Source: a virus
Virus record (IMG/VR): IMGVR_UViG_3300044991_000017
Coordinates: 1 to 29,349 of that record
Strand: one strand, 5' to 3'
DNA length: 29,349 nucleotides
Program-made: the position numbers and the translations under genes
Shown: in pieces, positions 22,896 through 29,349 of the stretch
How positions within the stretch are numbered: position 1 is the stretch's first letter
Layout of the letters: each line of letters opens with the position of its first letter
The notes under the pieces: model-generated
The model's input: only the letters and a program-made list of their open reading frames with translations
Told to the model about the DNA's origin: nothing
Database searches by the model: none

Positions 22896-23882
22896 TTAAA
22901 TAAATTTCTCGAAAAGGGATGCGGCATCTCTGACGCTTCCAGTTTGTGCAAGACGCTTTTTTGCGTTATTTAAATCACTCGACTTAGAACTTACGCTACC
23001 CGCTGAACCAGAACTAACCATCTTTGGTGCTTTCTTAATCTTCGCTTGGAATTCTGGACGCTTACTCATCATCTGGTCATACTTCCACGCTTTGTGAAGC
23101 GCTAGTAATGCCCGTGAATCAGAGATAGTGTTCAGCTCCTGCTCGGAAAAGCCCAATTGCTGTCCGTATTCCAATAAAGCCTTACCTTCTGCTTTAGCTT
23201 TCTCTGGAGAACTCCACTCTGGAATTTTCTCTTTCAATATTGCAGTTTCCTGCGCTAAAGTAGCTTGTATATGCTTTTGGGATTCAGCTTGATACATTTG
23301 CTGAAGTCTCATCTGCTCTGCTTGTACTGCGTATCGTTGTTGCTGTCTACGCTGATGTGATGTCCATTGACGGGCATATTCAGTCGGATCTTCAACTTCT
23401 AAACGATTCCAATCAGGCTCTTGAGGCTCAAACTCTTGTAGTTTCTGCTGTAATTGTCCTAACACCTGTGAATATTGTTCACGCTCTACACGTACTTGCT
23501 GAAACTCAGATTCGACTAATTTGCGCTCTTCTGCTAGTTTCTGCGTTTTCCGTGTGTAGTCAGCTTCACGTTGATAACCTCGGATCAGTTCTTCCTTTGG
23601 GACTTCGATTTCTTTACCATCAACTTTGACAATAAACTTCTGATCCCTTGGAGCTTCTTCTTCGGACTCTTCGTCTTCGCTTCCTACTTCCTCGGAGGGT
23701 TCCTCTGCTTCTTCTTGCAATTCCGCAGATTCCACCTCTTCAGACTCAGATTCGGATTGCTCCTCCTCTGGTTGCGCCTCTGCACCAGTGTCAACACCCT
23801 CTTGAGCGTCTAGCATGGAAGCAAAGCTTTGCGCTGCTTGGTTTACTGTAATCGAACCGACTGCATTTGCGTTATCGGACAT
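22896..23882 (-). CDS. Scaffolding protein
   Basis: A 328-residue, highly charged and probably mostly helical protein. After a short start (SDNANAVGSITVNQAAQSFASML) comes a very acidic stretch (about residues 35-80, mostly Glu, Ser and Asp), then KFIVKVDGKEIEVPKEELIRGYQREADYTRKTQKL (a beta hairpin and start of a long helix), a Gln/Glu-rich coiled coil (about 110-250) and a basic Ser-rich C-terminus (KIKKAPKMVSSGSAGS, then KKRLAQTG). The .DG.E..V...ELI.GY.....YT.K element is typical of phage scaffolds. It would guide capsid assembly and leave before packaging. Position right before the capsid gene supports this. Confidence 0.82.
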   Translation of the reverse strand: MSDNANAVGSITVNQAAQSFASMLDAQEGVDTGAEAQPEEEQSESESEEVESAELQEEAEEPSEEVGSEDEESEEEAPRDQKFIVKVDGKEIEVPKEELIRGYQREADYTRKTQKLAEERKLVESEFQQVRVEREQYSQVLGQLQQKLQEFEPQEPDWNRLEVEDPTEYARQWTSHQRRQQQRYAVQAEQMRLQQMYQAESQKHIQATLAQETAILKEKIPEWSSPEKAKAEGKALLEYGQQLGFSEQELNTISDSRALLALHKAWKYDQMMSKRPEFQAKIKKAPKMVSSGSAGSVSSKSSDLNNAKKRLAQTGSVRDAASLFEKFI

Positions 23883-23903
23883 ATCTACCTCTTAGTTTAA
23901 CAA

Positions 23904-24176
23904 TCATTTGTTTGGGGGTCTACCCCGTCTGCGAACAAGGGCAACCTCTGCCATCTTGCCTGTATCCATAACAGAGCGTAGTTTTGCTCTCAGAATGTCA
24001 ACTGTTGTCAGAAGCAAGTAAGCTTGCTCTCGAATAGGATTTTCCATTAACTTGGAATTCCTAATCTCACGATAACAATCGTCTTCAATCTTTGTAAGCA
24101 TTTCATTGAGAAGTTCATCCTCAAGAAGTAACCTAGCTCTGTCTCCTCTTGCGAGGTTAATTTCTAAATCGTCCAT
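23904..24176 (-). CDS. Small helical protein with AT-hook-like tail
   Basis: A 90-residue protein, helical with mixed charge, ending in VRRRGRPPNK, which contains the RGRP core of an AT-hook minor-groove binding motif. The rest (DLEINLARGDRARLLLEDELLNEML, CYREIRNSK, YLLLTTVDILRAKLRS) looks like a helical bundle in the style of small phage proteins encoded next to portals. Its ATG abuts the portal stop. It may be a head completion, packaging or DNA-binding protein; no family is assigned. Confidence 0.62.
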   Translation of the reverse strand: MDDLEINLARGDRARLLLEDELLNEMLTKIEDDCYREIRNSKLMENPIREQAYLLLTTVDILRAKLRSVMDTGKMAEVALVRRRGRPPNK

Positions 24177-26330
24177 TTACATCATTGGTTGGGGCTGTTG
24201 AGGGACTTGCGCCTGATTCATTGCAGCCTGTTGACGGATTAATTCTCGGTCTCTATTCATTGCAGCATCTATTTCTGCGCTTTGAATTTGTACACCATAT
24301 TTCAATTCTAGCTCATATCTACGCAAAATACCATCTTGCTCAATACGATCTCTTTCTCTGTCATCAGACATAATCATTTTCTGACGCTCTAAATCCAATT
24401 CAGCAGCTTTCTTTTGAATATCCGCTTGAATAGATTGTGCTTGTACTTGGGCCAAAACTTCCTCTGGCGTAGGCTTTGGTTCTGGAGGTTCTGGCAGTTG
24501 GAAGTCAGCAGGTAACTGATTAAAGTAATTCTGTGAATCCTTGATGCCAGCAAGTTGCAACATCTTGGTTAAAGTGTTTGTGTACTGTGGTATTGTTACA
24601 ACAGGATTATTAGGACCTGTCTTTTCAATCAGCATTTCCTGACGCATTGCAACCTGATTCAAGATATTGATTCGGTCTTCAATAGTGCCATCACCAACAC
24701 CCACATTGACTGTTACGTCCATCTTAGAATCCCATGAACGGGGGTCAATTGGTACGAATGTATTACGCAAACGAACCATTCTTGCTCGGTCTTGATTCTC
24801 AACAACCAACTTCAAGATGCCAGTAAACAACTTACGTAAACCAGTTTCCGCAAAGATACGGGCAATCATCTCAATGTGCTGATGTGCGGCATTGACAGTC
24901 GCTGATACTGCGGCTTTGGTTGTACTCTGGAGAGCATCTGCATCTAACCCTGCAGCGGCCTTGGAAATGCCTGTACGGGTCTGTTTAATGTCATCCAAGT
25001 AGTCAAGCATTGGGAATGCTGCCTGACCAACAAACGGAGTAGTAAACGGCTGAACCATGCCTGGCGCTCTCATGCGAATCACAGCACCCACTTCAGTATT
25101 AAGGACGTCTTCCATGTTGGCTTGTCCTTCTACGATGGCAGTGCGTGGATGGATAGCTTGAGCCAAAGAGTCTAGGATGCCACGTTGGACATTAGACTTA
25201 ATACGCTGAATATCCATCACTACGTCAGCAGGACACATACCAAAAAAGGTATGGGGTTCTGGATCAGGACAGAAGTCAGCAAACTGCCTGTCATCAACAA
25301 TTTCGTTACGCAGAACTTTGTTGCCTGTACCTACAGTACAAATCCTACGCATCTCAGCAATGCCATCGCCATCAAAGTCTACCTTTAAGTAGCCTTCAAT
25401 ATAGAGAACACTCTTGCTTGATGGATCACCATTGTTTGCGGTACTGATAACAGCAAACGGGTTGCGGGATGTGTACTCTTGGTTGTTGTCAAAGTCGTTA
25501 CCATTGCCAGCAACTTCAACCATCTCATCGTAGTCATAACCCATAGCCACTAGATCGGAAACAGTCTTCATAGTCCTGTGGCCTACAAAAGTAGCTTCTT
25601 CAATAGACTTTGCCCTGCGGTCAATCAGGAACTCTTCTGGTGGTAGAGACTCAATCTTTACCTTACCAGATTTAATTCTGCGCTTGATCTCCACATCGTA
25701 CATCATGGGAGGTGGAGTCATAATGCCTTGAGCTTCATTCATAGGCTCAGTACCTGGCACTGGATACTCACGCACCGCAGAGATTTCCACATCTGGGTTC
25801 TCTGTCAACATCATCATGCTCTGCTCATCAAGCATAGAGAATGATTCTGCTTTAACTTCTACTGACTCATCCCAATAGTATTTAACGATACCGCACTTGC
25901 GAACCAAAGCATCTTTGAAAGCAGAGTGAAGGATCTTAAAGCCAGGGTTATCACGCTTGAAGATAAAGTCTACATAGTCTGTAGCTTGTTCAGCATTCTG
26001 AACATCCTCTGGTCCTTGTGGGGTGAACTCAACCACACGCTCTGGACCAAAGAATATACGCATTAAGCTTGGCAAGATGCCTTGAACAGTATCACGGACA
26101 TCCATTGACACTACTTGTGATCGGCCTTCTTCTTCGTCACCAAATGGTAGGCCATAGTAGTATTCAGTCGCTAATGCACGATTGCCACCAATGTCATCAT
26201 CTATAAAAGAAATGGCATCATAGATTTCAGCAGAGATAACGCCTTGAAGTTGCTCTTCAGACATTACCTCATCGCCTTCCATCTCGCCTTGCATGGTCTC
26301 AGCCATCAACATTGGATTTTCGTTAATCAT
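24177..26330 (-). CDS. Portal protein, SU10-type
   Basis: A 717-residue protein matching the SU10 portal style. Near the start: AISFIDDDIGGNRALATEYYYGLPFGDEEEGRSQVV, then VVSMDVRDTVQGILPSLMRIFFGPERVVEF, typical of this group, and KCGIVKYYWDE. A central segment has PPEEFLIDRRAKS and an ILDSLAQAIHPR region, and a long helical end rich in Gln/Ala (QSIQADIQKKAAELDLERQKM..., AAMNQAQVPQQP) fits the crown or barrel. Twelve copies would form the DNA gateway of the head and bind terminase. An AAGGA site lies ahead of the ATG. Confidence 0.9.
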   Translation of the reverse strand: MINENPMLMAETMQGEMEGDEVMSEEQLQGVISAEIYDAISFIDDDIGGNRALATEYYYGLPFGDEEEGRSQVVSMDVRDTVQGILPSLMRIFFGPERVVEFTPQGPEDVQNAEQATDYVDFIFKRDNPGFKILHSAFKDALVRKCGIVKYYWDESVEVKAESFSMLDEQSMMMLTENPDVEISAVREYPVPGTEPMNEAQGIMTPPPMMYDVEIKRRIKSGKVKIESLPPEEFLIDRRAKSIEEATFVGHRTMKTVSDLVAMGYDYDEMVEVAGNGNDFDNNQEYTSRNPFAVISTANNGDPSSKSVLYIEGYLKVDFDGDGIAEMRRICTVGTGNKVLRNEIVDDRQFADFCPDPEPHTFFGMCPADVVMDIQRIKSNVQRGILDSLAQAIHPRTAIVEGQANMEDVLNTEVGAVIRMRAPGMVQPFTTPFVGQAAFPMLDYLDDIKQTRTGISKAAAGLDADALQSTTKAAVSATVNAAHQHIEMIARIFAETGLRKLFTGILKLVVENQDRARMVRLRNTFVPIDPRSWDSKMDVTVNVGVGDGTIEDRINILNQVAMRQEMLIEKTGPNNPVVTIPQYTNTLTKMLQLAGIKDSQNYFNQLPADFQLPEPPEPKPTPEEVLAQVQAQSIQADIQKKAAELDLERQKMIMSDDRERDRIEQDGILRRYELELKYGVQIQSAEIDAAMNRDRELIRQQAAMNQAQVPQQPQPMM

Positions 26331-26339
26331 ATTATTTCC

Positions 26340-26717
26340 TTATCGTGAACCGATATAAGGGAGGATTCCAGAATTAGTATTCTGTAATAGAGAAGGGATG
26401 CCACCAACATTATTGTTAGCCATACCACCATATGCGTTAGGCATTTGTTTGAAGCCAAGATTCTTTTCATCTTCATTAGGATTAAATGCTAATTGGAAAC
26501 CACTTCTAGCAGTGTCAGCCATGCTTGCATTTGGATTCATAGCTGTGTTGTAGAAGTTTTGGTAGGGTTGCATTTGCGGAGAAATCATATTGCCAACAGC
26601 TTGGGTTGCTTGTTGACCAAAAGATACTGGCGCTGCACCGCCACTCATTACAGCTTCAGATCCACCAACTGCTTCTGGACCAAATGATTCAAATAATGCT
26701 GATAACCATGTAGGCAT
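26340..26717 (-). CDS. Hypothetical Asn/Gln/Gly-rich protein (125 aa)
   Basis: A 125-residue protein without a recognised domain. It starts PTWLSALFESFGPEA and has a Gly/Ala/Ser/Gln stretch (GGSEAVMSGGAAPVSFGQQATQAVG), PQMQPYQNFYNTAMNPN and an Asn/Gly-rich end (YGGMANNNVGGIPSLL...GILPYIGSR). Composition resembles the low-complexity structural proteins near the ejection genes. It ends 9 bases before the portal start and begins right at the stop of the HiPIP-like gene. May be a minor virion protein; function unknown. Confidence 0.55.
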   Translation of the reverse strand: MPTWLSALFESFGPEAVGGSEAVMSGGAAPVSFGQQATQAVGNMISPQMQPYQNFYNTAMNPNASMADTARSGFQLAFNPNEDEKNLGFKQMPNAYGGMANNNVGGIPSLLQNTNSGILPYIGSR

Positions 26718-27158
26718 TTAGTCCTCCTCTTCTTCCATGTCGTATTCGGTCTTAGCCATCATCAACATATTAGATTGATTCTTGGTCATCTTCTTGGTGA
26801 TAGGGCCACCAGATAGCCATGCTGAACAGGTACGCTCACCCGCACACTTAAAGTCAAATAGCTCACAGTAGCCAAGATTAGCCGCACCCTGTACATCTTT
26901 GGCATAGCCATCAGTCTCTTCATCTATACCTTTAAGGATACAGTCAAGCATCTCTGGGGTCTGGATAAAGGCAGCGCAGTTACCGCAACGCATCTCTTGA
27001 ACTTTATCAATAGATACTGTCCACATATCAGCGAGGTTCTGCCAGTATTCTTCGTTGTCTTCTTCTGGGTTGGCAGGACCATAGTCCACATTCTTGATTG
27101 CCCAATTACGGGCTTTCAAGTTGGCCTTGATGTCATAAGTAGCGATAGGGCATTTCAT
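26718..27158 (-). CDS. HiPIP-like cysteine protein
   Basis: A 146-residue protein with six cysteines in its second half, in the order RCGNCAAF (C58, C61), LDCI (C73), GYCELFDFKC (C98, C105) and ERTCSAW (C111). The C-x2-C ... GxCxLF ... CSxW layout closely parallels high-potential iron-sulfur proteins, in which CxxC, a G-C-x-LF cysteine and a final C.SW cysteine hold a [4Fe-4S] cluster (here C58, C61, C98, C111). C73 and C105 are extra. The N-terminus (KCPIATYDIKANLKARNWAI) and acidic tail (MEEEED) are additions. Cluster binding is inferred; zinc is an alternative. It is co-transcribed between terminase and portal; no function is known. The ATG overlaps the upstream stop by 4 bases. Confidence 0.62.
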   Translation of the reverse strand: MKCPIATYDIKANLKARNWAIKNVDYGPANPEEDNEEYWQNLADMWTVSIDKVQEMRCGNCAAFIQTPEMLDCILKGIDEETDGYAKDVQGAANLGYCELFDFKCAGERTCSAWLSGGPITKKMTKNQSNMLMMAKTEYDMEEEED

Positions 27159-27442
27159 TTTTTATTCCTTGCAGAAATAGCTTTAGCCTTTGCTCTAGCA
27201 TCTGCTTTACTGCTTGCACCCCATGCTTGGAGGCTTAGAAGTAATCTAGTTGGCTTTCCATCTTTGTACTCAGGACCATCATTTCCTGCCATCCTTGCAA
27301 GGAAACTAGCTCTACGTGGATTATCTCCAGACTTAACAGGGGCTTTAATGTCTTGGCCTTGTGCTTTTAAACTAGCACGACCTTTAGCATTTAACCCACC
27401 TTTAGGGTTTTGCCCTTCTTTTCTGGTCCACGCAGCGCTCAT
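27155..27442 (-). CDS. Small basic phage protein (DUF6321-like)
   Basis: A 95-residue basic protein: AAWTRKEGQNPKGGLNAKGRASLK, then VKSGDNPRRASFLARMAG, then LLSLQAWGASSKADARAKAKAI. This WTRKEG...P.GGLN..G ... NP...SF.ARM.G order matches, from memory, a small phage-borne domain of unknown function. High Lys/Arg content suggests nucleic acid contact. The ATG overlaps the stop of the 48-residue gene upstream (ATGA) and its stop overlaps the HiPIP-like start (ATGA). It belongs to a cluster of three basic small proteins between terminase and portal, where a packaging or head-linked role is plausible. Confidence 0.65.
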   Translation of the reverse strand: MSAAWTRKEGQNPKGGLNAKGRASLKAQGQDIKAPVKSGDNPRRASFLARMAGNDGPEYKDGKPTRLLLSLQAWGASSKADARAKAKAISARNKK

Positions 27443-27585
27443 TTTTTCTTAGCAGTCTTAGCCGCTTGCTTAAAGTCTTTGGCAGTAGGTGCGCCCTTAG
27501 TGCCAGGCTTACGCATCTTCTCTTTAGAGCCAGCCTTGATACGTTCTTGCTTGGCATTAATATTGGCATAGAGTCCAGGCTTCAT
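27439..27585 (-). CDS. Tiny basic phage protein (48 aa)
   Basis: A 48-codon frame from ATG 27583-27585 to TGA 27439-27441, overlapping both neighbours by 4 bases (ATGA on each side). The protein, KPGLYANINAKQERIKAGS then KEKMRKPGTKGAPTAKDF ending QAAKTAKKK, is a Lys-rich short protein I recall as recurrent in phages (K.GLYANI..K..RI..GS..KMR.PG..G.PT...F). Its nature as a real gene is therefore well supported. Function unknown; nucleic acid binding is possible from charge. Confidence 0.72.
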   Translation of the reverse strand: MKPGLYANINAKQERIKAGSKEKMRKPGTKGAPTAKDFKQAAKTAKKK

Positions 27586-27902
27586 AACAACTCCGTAACG
27601 CTAATTGTGGAAGCAGTAACACCAGAATCTTTAATAACAGCAATCTTGTCACCAGAAGCCACGGGGAAAATTTCAGATGTATTGTTTGCCATCATTGGGC
27701 TTGTCGTAATGCTTGCTGTTGGTGCAGATCCAAACTGGATATGGCAATGGCCTAATGAGCAAGAAACTCGAACATGAGTAGTTGAGGCCGCAAAAGCGGT
27801 ACTTGCAACACTAGAATTTGTTACTGTAAAAACTTGTGTCGTACCAATTCTAAATACATTAGGGATGGTATTACCATTGTTATCTCTTGTTAAGAAAGAC
27901 AT
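27582..27902 (-). CDS. Small beta-rich hypothetical protein (106 aa)
   Basis: A 106-residue Thr/Ser/Val-rich protein (LTRDNNGNTIPNVFRIGTTQVFTVTNSS, HVRVSCSLGHCHIQFGSAPT, EIFPVASGDKIAVIKDSG) with a typical beta-sandwich look. It resembles small virion or decoration proteins with a HC.I.FG segment and an ..G..IAVI.D end. A TTAAGGA-type site lies 6 bases ahead of the ATG. Placed between two basic small proteins after terminase; probably structural, function unconfirmed. Confidence 0.6.
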   Translation of the reverse strand: MSFLTRDNNGNTIPNVFRIGTTQVFTVTNSSVASTAFAASTTHVRVSCSLGHCHIQFGSAPTASITTSPMMANNTSEIFPVASGDKIAVIKDSGVTASTISVTELL

Positions 27903-27916
27903 AATTTTTCCTTAAG

Positions 27917-28102
27917 TTACTTTTTGCTTCGATTGGTTGCAGTTCTGCCACCACGTTTAGGCATAGCACGAGACTCGCTCATTGCGATAGCTACGGCTTG
28001 GTCACGGGATTTAACCTTCTGACCAGAAGAAGACTTGAGCTTGCCACGCTTGTATTCACCCATTACTTTGCCAATCTTGTTGGCAGCATCATCCATGTTC
28101 AT
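27917..28102 (-). CDS. Small basic phage protein (DUF6496-like, 61 aa)
   Basis: A 61-residue, strongly basic protein: MDDAANKIGKVMGEYKRGKLKSSSG, then KSRDQAVAIAMSESRAMPKRGGR. The KVM.E.K.GKLKSSSG..V..R.QA.AIA.SE pattern matches, from memory, a short domain common in phages and bacteria. The start is ATG 28100-28102 with GGAG (28109-28112) 6 bases upstream; an in-frame TTG at 28114 would swallow that site. It is the first gene after the terminase terminator. Function unknown; DNA contact is plausible from charge. Confidence 0.72.
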   Translation of the reverse strand: MNMDDAANKIGKVMGEYKRGKLKSSSGQKVKSRDQAVAIAMSESRAMPKRGGRTATNRSKK

Positions 28103-28131
28103 AGGAATCTCCAATATAGGTTTCGCAATAC

Positions 28132-28146
28132 TACCATACTGTGGTA
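28132..28146. other. Short inverted repeat upstream of the small basic gene
   Basis: Perfect 5-bp arms TACCA / TGGTA with a 5-base spacer, between the terminase terminator and the first gene after it. It may be an operator or chance; no clear promoter boxes could be assigned next to it. Confidence 0.3.
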
Positions 28147-28148
28147 AT

Positions 28149-28180
28149 AAAAAAAAGAGCCACTTGCTTAAGGTGGCTCT
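28149..28180 (-). terminator. Intrinsic terminator after terminase
   Basis: On the minus strand an 8-bp perfect stem (28173-28180 with 28156-28163), 9-base loop, followed by a run of eight T (complement of 28149-28156). It starts 16 bases past the terminase stop and separates it from the small basic genes. Confidence 0.9.
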
Positions 28181-28196
28181 AAAATGGCAACGGCAA

Positions 28197-29349
28197 TCAG
28201 ACTAGGCCACGGATCAACCTTTTTATCGGTTTACCCCAAGACATATTTGATCCCCAAGACACAGTAGCGGCATCGGATGCAAATGTCAACACAAAAGCAT
28301 CAGCCATGTCAGGAGATTTCAATCCCCTACGTCTAATATCGTCCTTAGATTCAATCTTAATCTTGCCGTTGGATGTAAAGGTGTACCTTACAGTCGCCAG
28401 TTCAGCAATGAAATCTTCATTGTTTGGTATCTTGCAGTCACGTTTCTCAAGCCAAGCCTTGGTTTTGTGCCATAGTTCTGCTCTCAGGTTGAGATAAGTA
28501 CCGCCCATTGCTGGACTCTCAGATACGTTAATACCCCTGCATGGCAACTTAAGTTCTCTTAATCGGTCAACAACACCAGCTCCAAGGCCAATAGAGTCAA
28601 CCAGAATCTCTGTAGGTTTACTCTTGTGGTCACAGGCTTCGTACTGAGCCACCACCGCACCAGTGAGTTGCATGAGGTCTAGGTTTCTCCAGCGCTCTAG
28701 TGTATGAACCACATTGGATTGACGCTTACACAAAACTGACGAGTCAGAGCCGAACCGAGCAACGTCCAATCCCCAAACAATCGGAGCGTCTTCATAGGCT
28801 CTTGTATCTCGATGTTTAGCAGACTCAAGTAGTTCCATTGGGATAATCGTGTCATCGTCACTCCTTGGGAATTCACCTAGTACACGGATACGATAGGCAT
28901 TAGATTCCTCGCCATAGCGGGATTTCATGTCTTCTACGTACTCTTTACTGACACGGGTAGAGTCCAGACAGGATACCCGTCTAGTCCACCATTCATCTTT
29001 TAGACGATTATGTGTGTCAAAGAAGAAGCCAGAAGAGCGTACTGGATTGCCTAACAGTATGGTTAGAGCGTTATGACCAGACATAGAACCCGCAGCGGCC
29101 TCAAATACTGCCTCTGGGACACCAGAAGCCTCATCTGCTACCAGCATCACGTTATCAGAGTGGACACCTTGTAAGGCTTCGGGTTGTTCAGCACGAGATG
29201 TTCGAGCAGAGATAAAAGCCTCGGTAGCGGAAGCTTTGAGTTCTATCCTCTCTTGTTTGACATCAAGTAGGTCTTGGATAGGCTTGGGTAGTTCTTTGAC
29301 CCATCTCTTTAGCTCGGCAAACAAAGCGTCATACAGCTGGGCAGAAGTA
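28197..29349 (-). CDS. terL: Terminase large subunit, C-terminal part (cut by window edge)
   Basis: The visible 383 residues stay open to the window edge (TSAQLYDALFAELKR at the edge), so the gene continues beyond it; an internal TTG at 29324 is not the true start. Seen: Walker B strand with catalytic acid NVMLVADEAS (about residues 67-75), a TILLGNPVRSSG coupling motif (about 96-107), and the nuclease domain with GLDVARFGSD (Asp195), EILVDSIGLGAGV (Asp251) and SPDMADAF (Asp347/350), the three acidic groups that hold metal ions. Walker A lies off the window. It packages DNA into proheads and cuts concatemers. No small subunit is seen here; it is probably upstream of the edge. A strong terminator follows. 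Confidence 0.9.
   Translation of the reverse strand, partial: TSAQLYDALFAELKRWVKELPKPIQDLLDVKQERIELKASATEAFISARTSRAEQPEALQGVHSDNVMLVADEASGVPEAVFEAAAGSMSGHNALTILLGNPVRSSGFFFDTHNRLKDEWWTRRVSCLDSTRVSKEYVEDMKSRYGEESNAYRIRVLGEFPRSDDDTIIPMELLESAKHRDTRAYEDAPIVWGLDVARFGSDSSVLCKRQSNVVHTLERWRNLDLMQLTGAVVAQYEACDHKSKPTEILVDSIGLGAGVVDRLRELKLPCRGINVSESPAMGGTYLNLRAELWHKTKAWLEKRDCKIPNNEDFIAELATVRYTFTSNGKIKIESKDDIRRRGLKSPDMADAFVLTFASDAATVSWGSNMSWGKPIKRLIRGLV

Noticed and set aside
1-29349. tRNA genes, integrase, attachment sites, repressor, CRISPR arrays, insertion sequences
   Set aside because: Looked for and not seen in this window; a small terminase subunit is also not identified and is probably beyond the right edge.

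Overview
This window is part of the genome of a tailed double-stranded DNA phage, most likely a short-tailed podovirus from an aquatic bacterium. The evidence is a full head, portal, tail and lysis gene set, no integrase, repressor or host housekeeping gene, tight packing with 1-20 nt overlaps, and a recurring TTAAGGA-type ribosome binding site. The muralytic virion protein and T4-type lysozyme fit a Gram-negative host, but no gene fixes the host. The large terminase is cut by the right edge, and any integrase, repressor or DNA polymerase would lie outside the window, so lifestyle cannot be decided here.

There are two opposed transcription blocks. Bases 1-2797 (+ strand) are an early or middle block: an ERF-family single-strand annealing protein, an HNH-AP2 endonuclease, a small protein with an SSB-like acidic tail, a strong RNA fold at 1405-1460, a winged-helix-like protein, small unknowns, a MazG-like nucleotide pyrophosphohydrolase and an acidic small protein. 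Bases 2799-29349 (- strand, read from right to left) are the late block: terminase large subunit, a terminator, small basic proteins, a HiPIP-like cysteine protein, SU10-type portal, scaffold, SU10-type major capsid protein, a second terminator, a glycosyltransferase, an SU10-type tail adaptor, fibre and glycine-rich appendage genes, a nozzle-like protein, a row matching T7 gp13-gp14-gp15-gp16 (ejection apparatus), and an interlocked lysis cluster ending in holin and endolysin. A zincin-like protein, a metallophosphoesterase and a tiny membrane protein follow. The two blocks converge with one base between their stop codons.

Several small genes usually missed by gene callers can be supported by 1-4 nt start/stop overlaps with both neighbours: 1808-1987, 2799-2942, 5325-5474, 5962-6114, 6111-6203, 12786-13010 and 27439-27585. 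Some use TTG or GTG starts.

The most unusual items are: (i) the gp14-position protein (10115-12382), which holds 21 gapless 11-residue repeats forming a 22-residue alternating unit with an aromatic every 22 residues and 244 residues without any charged side chain; (ii) a phage protein with the cysteine layout of high-potential iron-sulfur proteins between terminase and portal; (iii) a 22-base-pair nested RNA fold upstream of the winged-helix gene; (iv) a seven-gene chain from the ejection protein to the endolysin in which adjacent genes abut or overlap by 1-4 nt and which includes three unrecognised micro-genes; (v) a terminator just after the capsid gene whose T-run touches the start codon of the next gene. 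Family assignments rest on motifs read by eye and recalled family knowledge; no database search was run.
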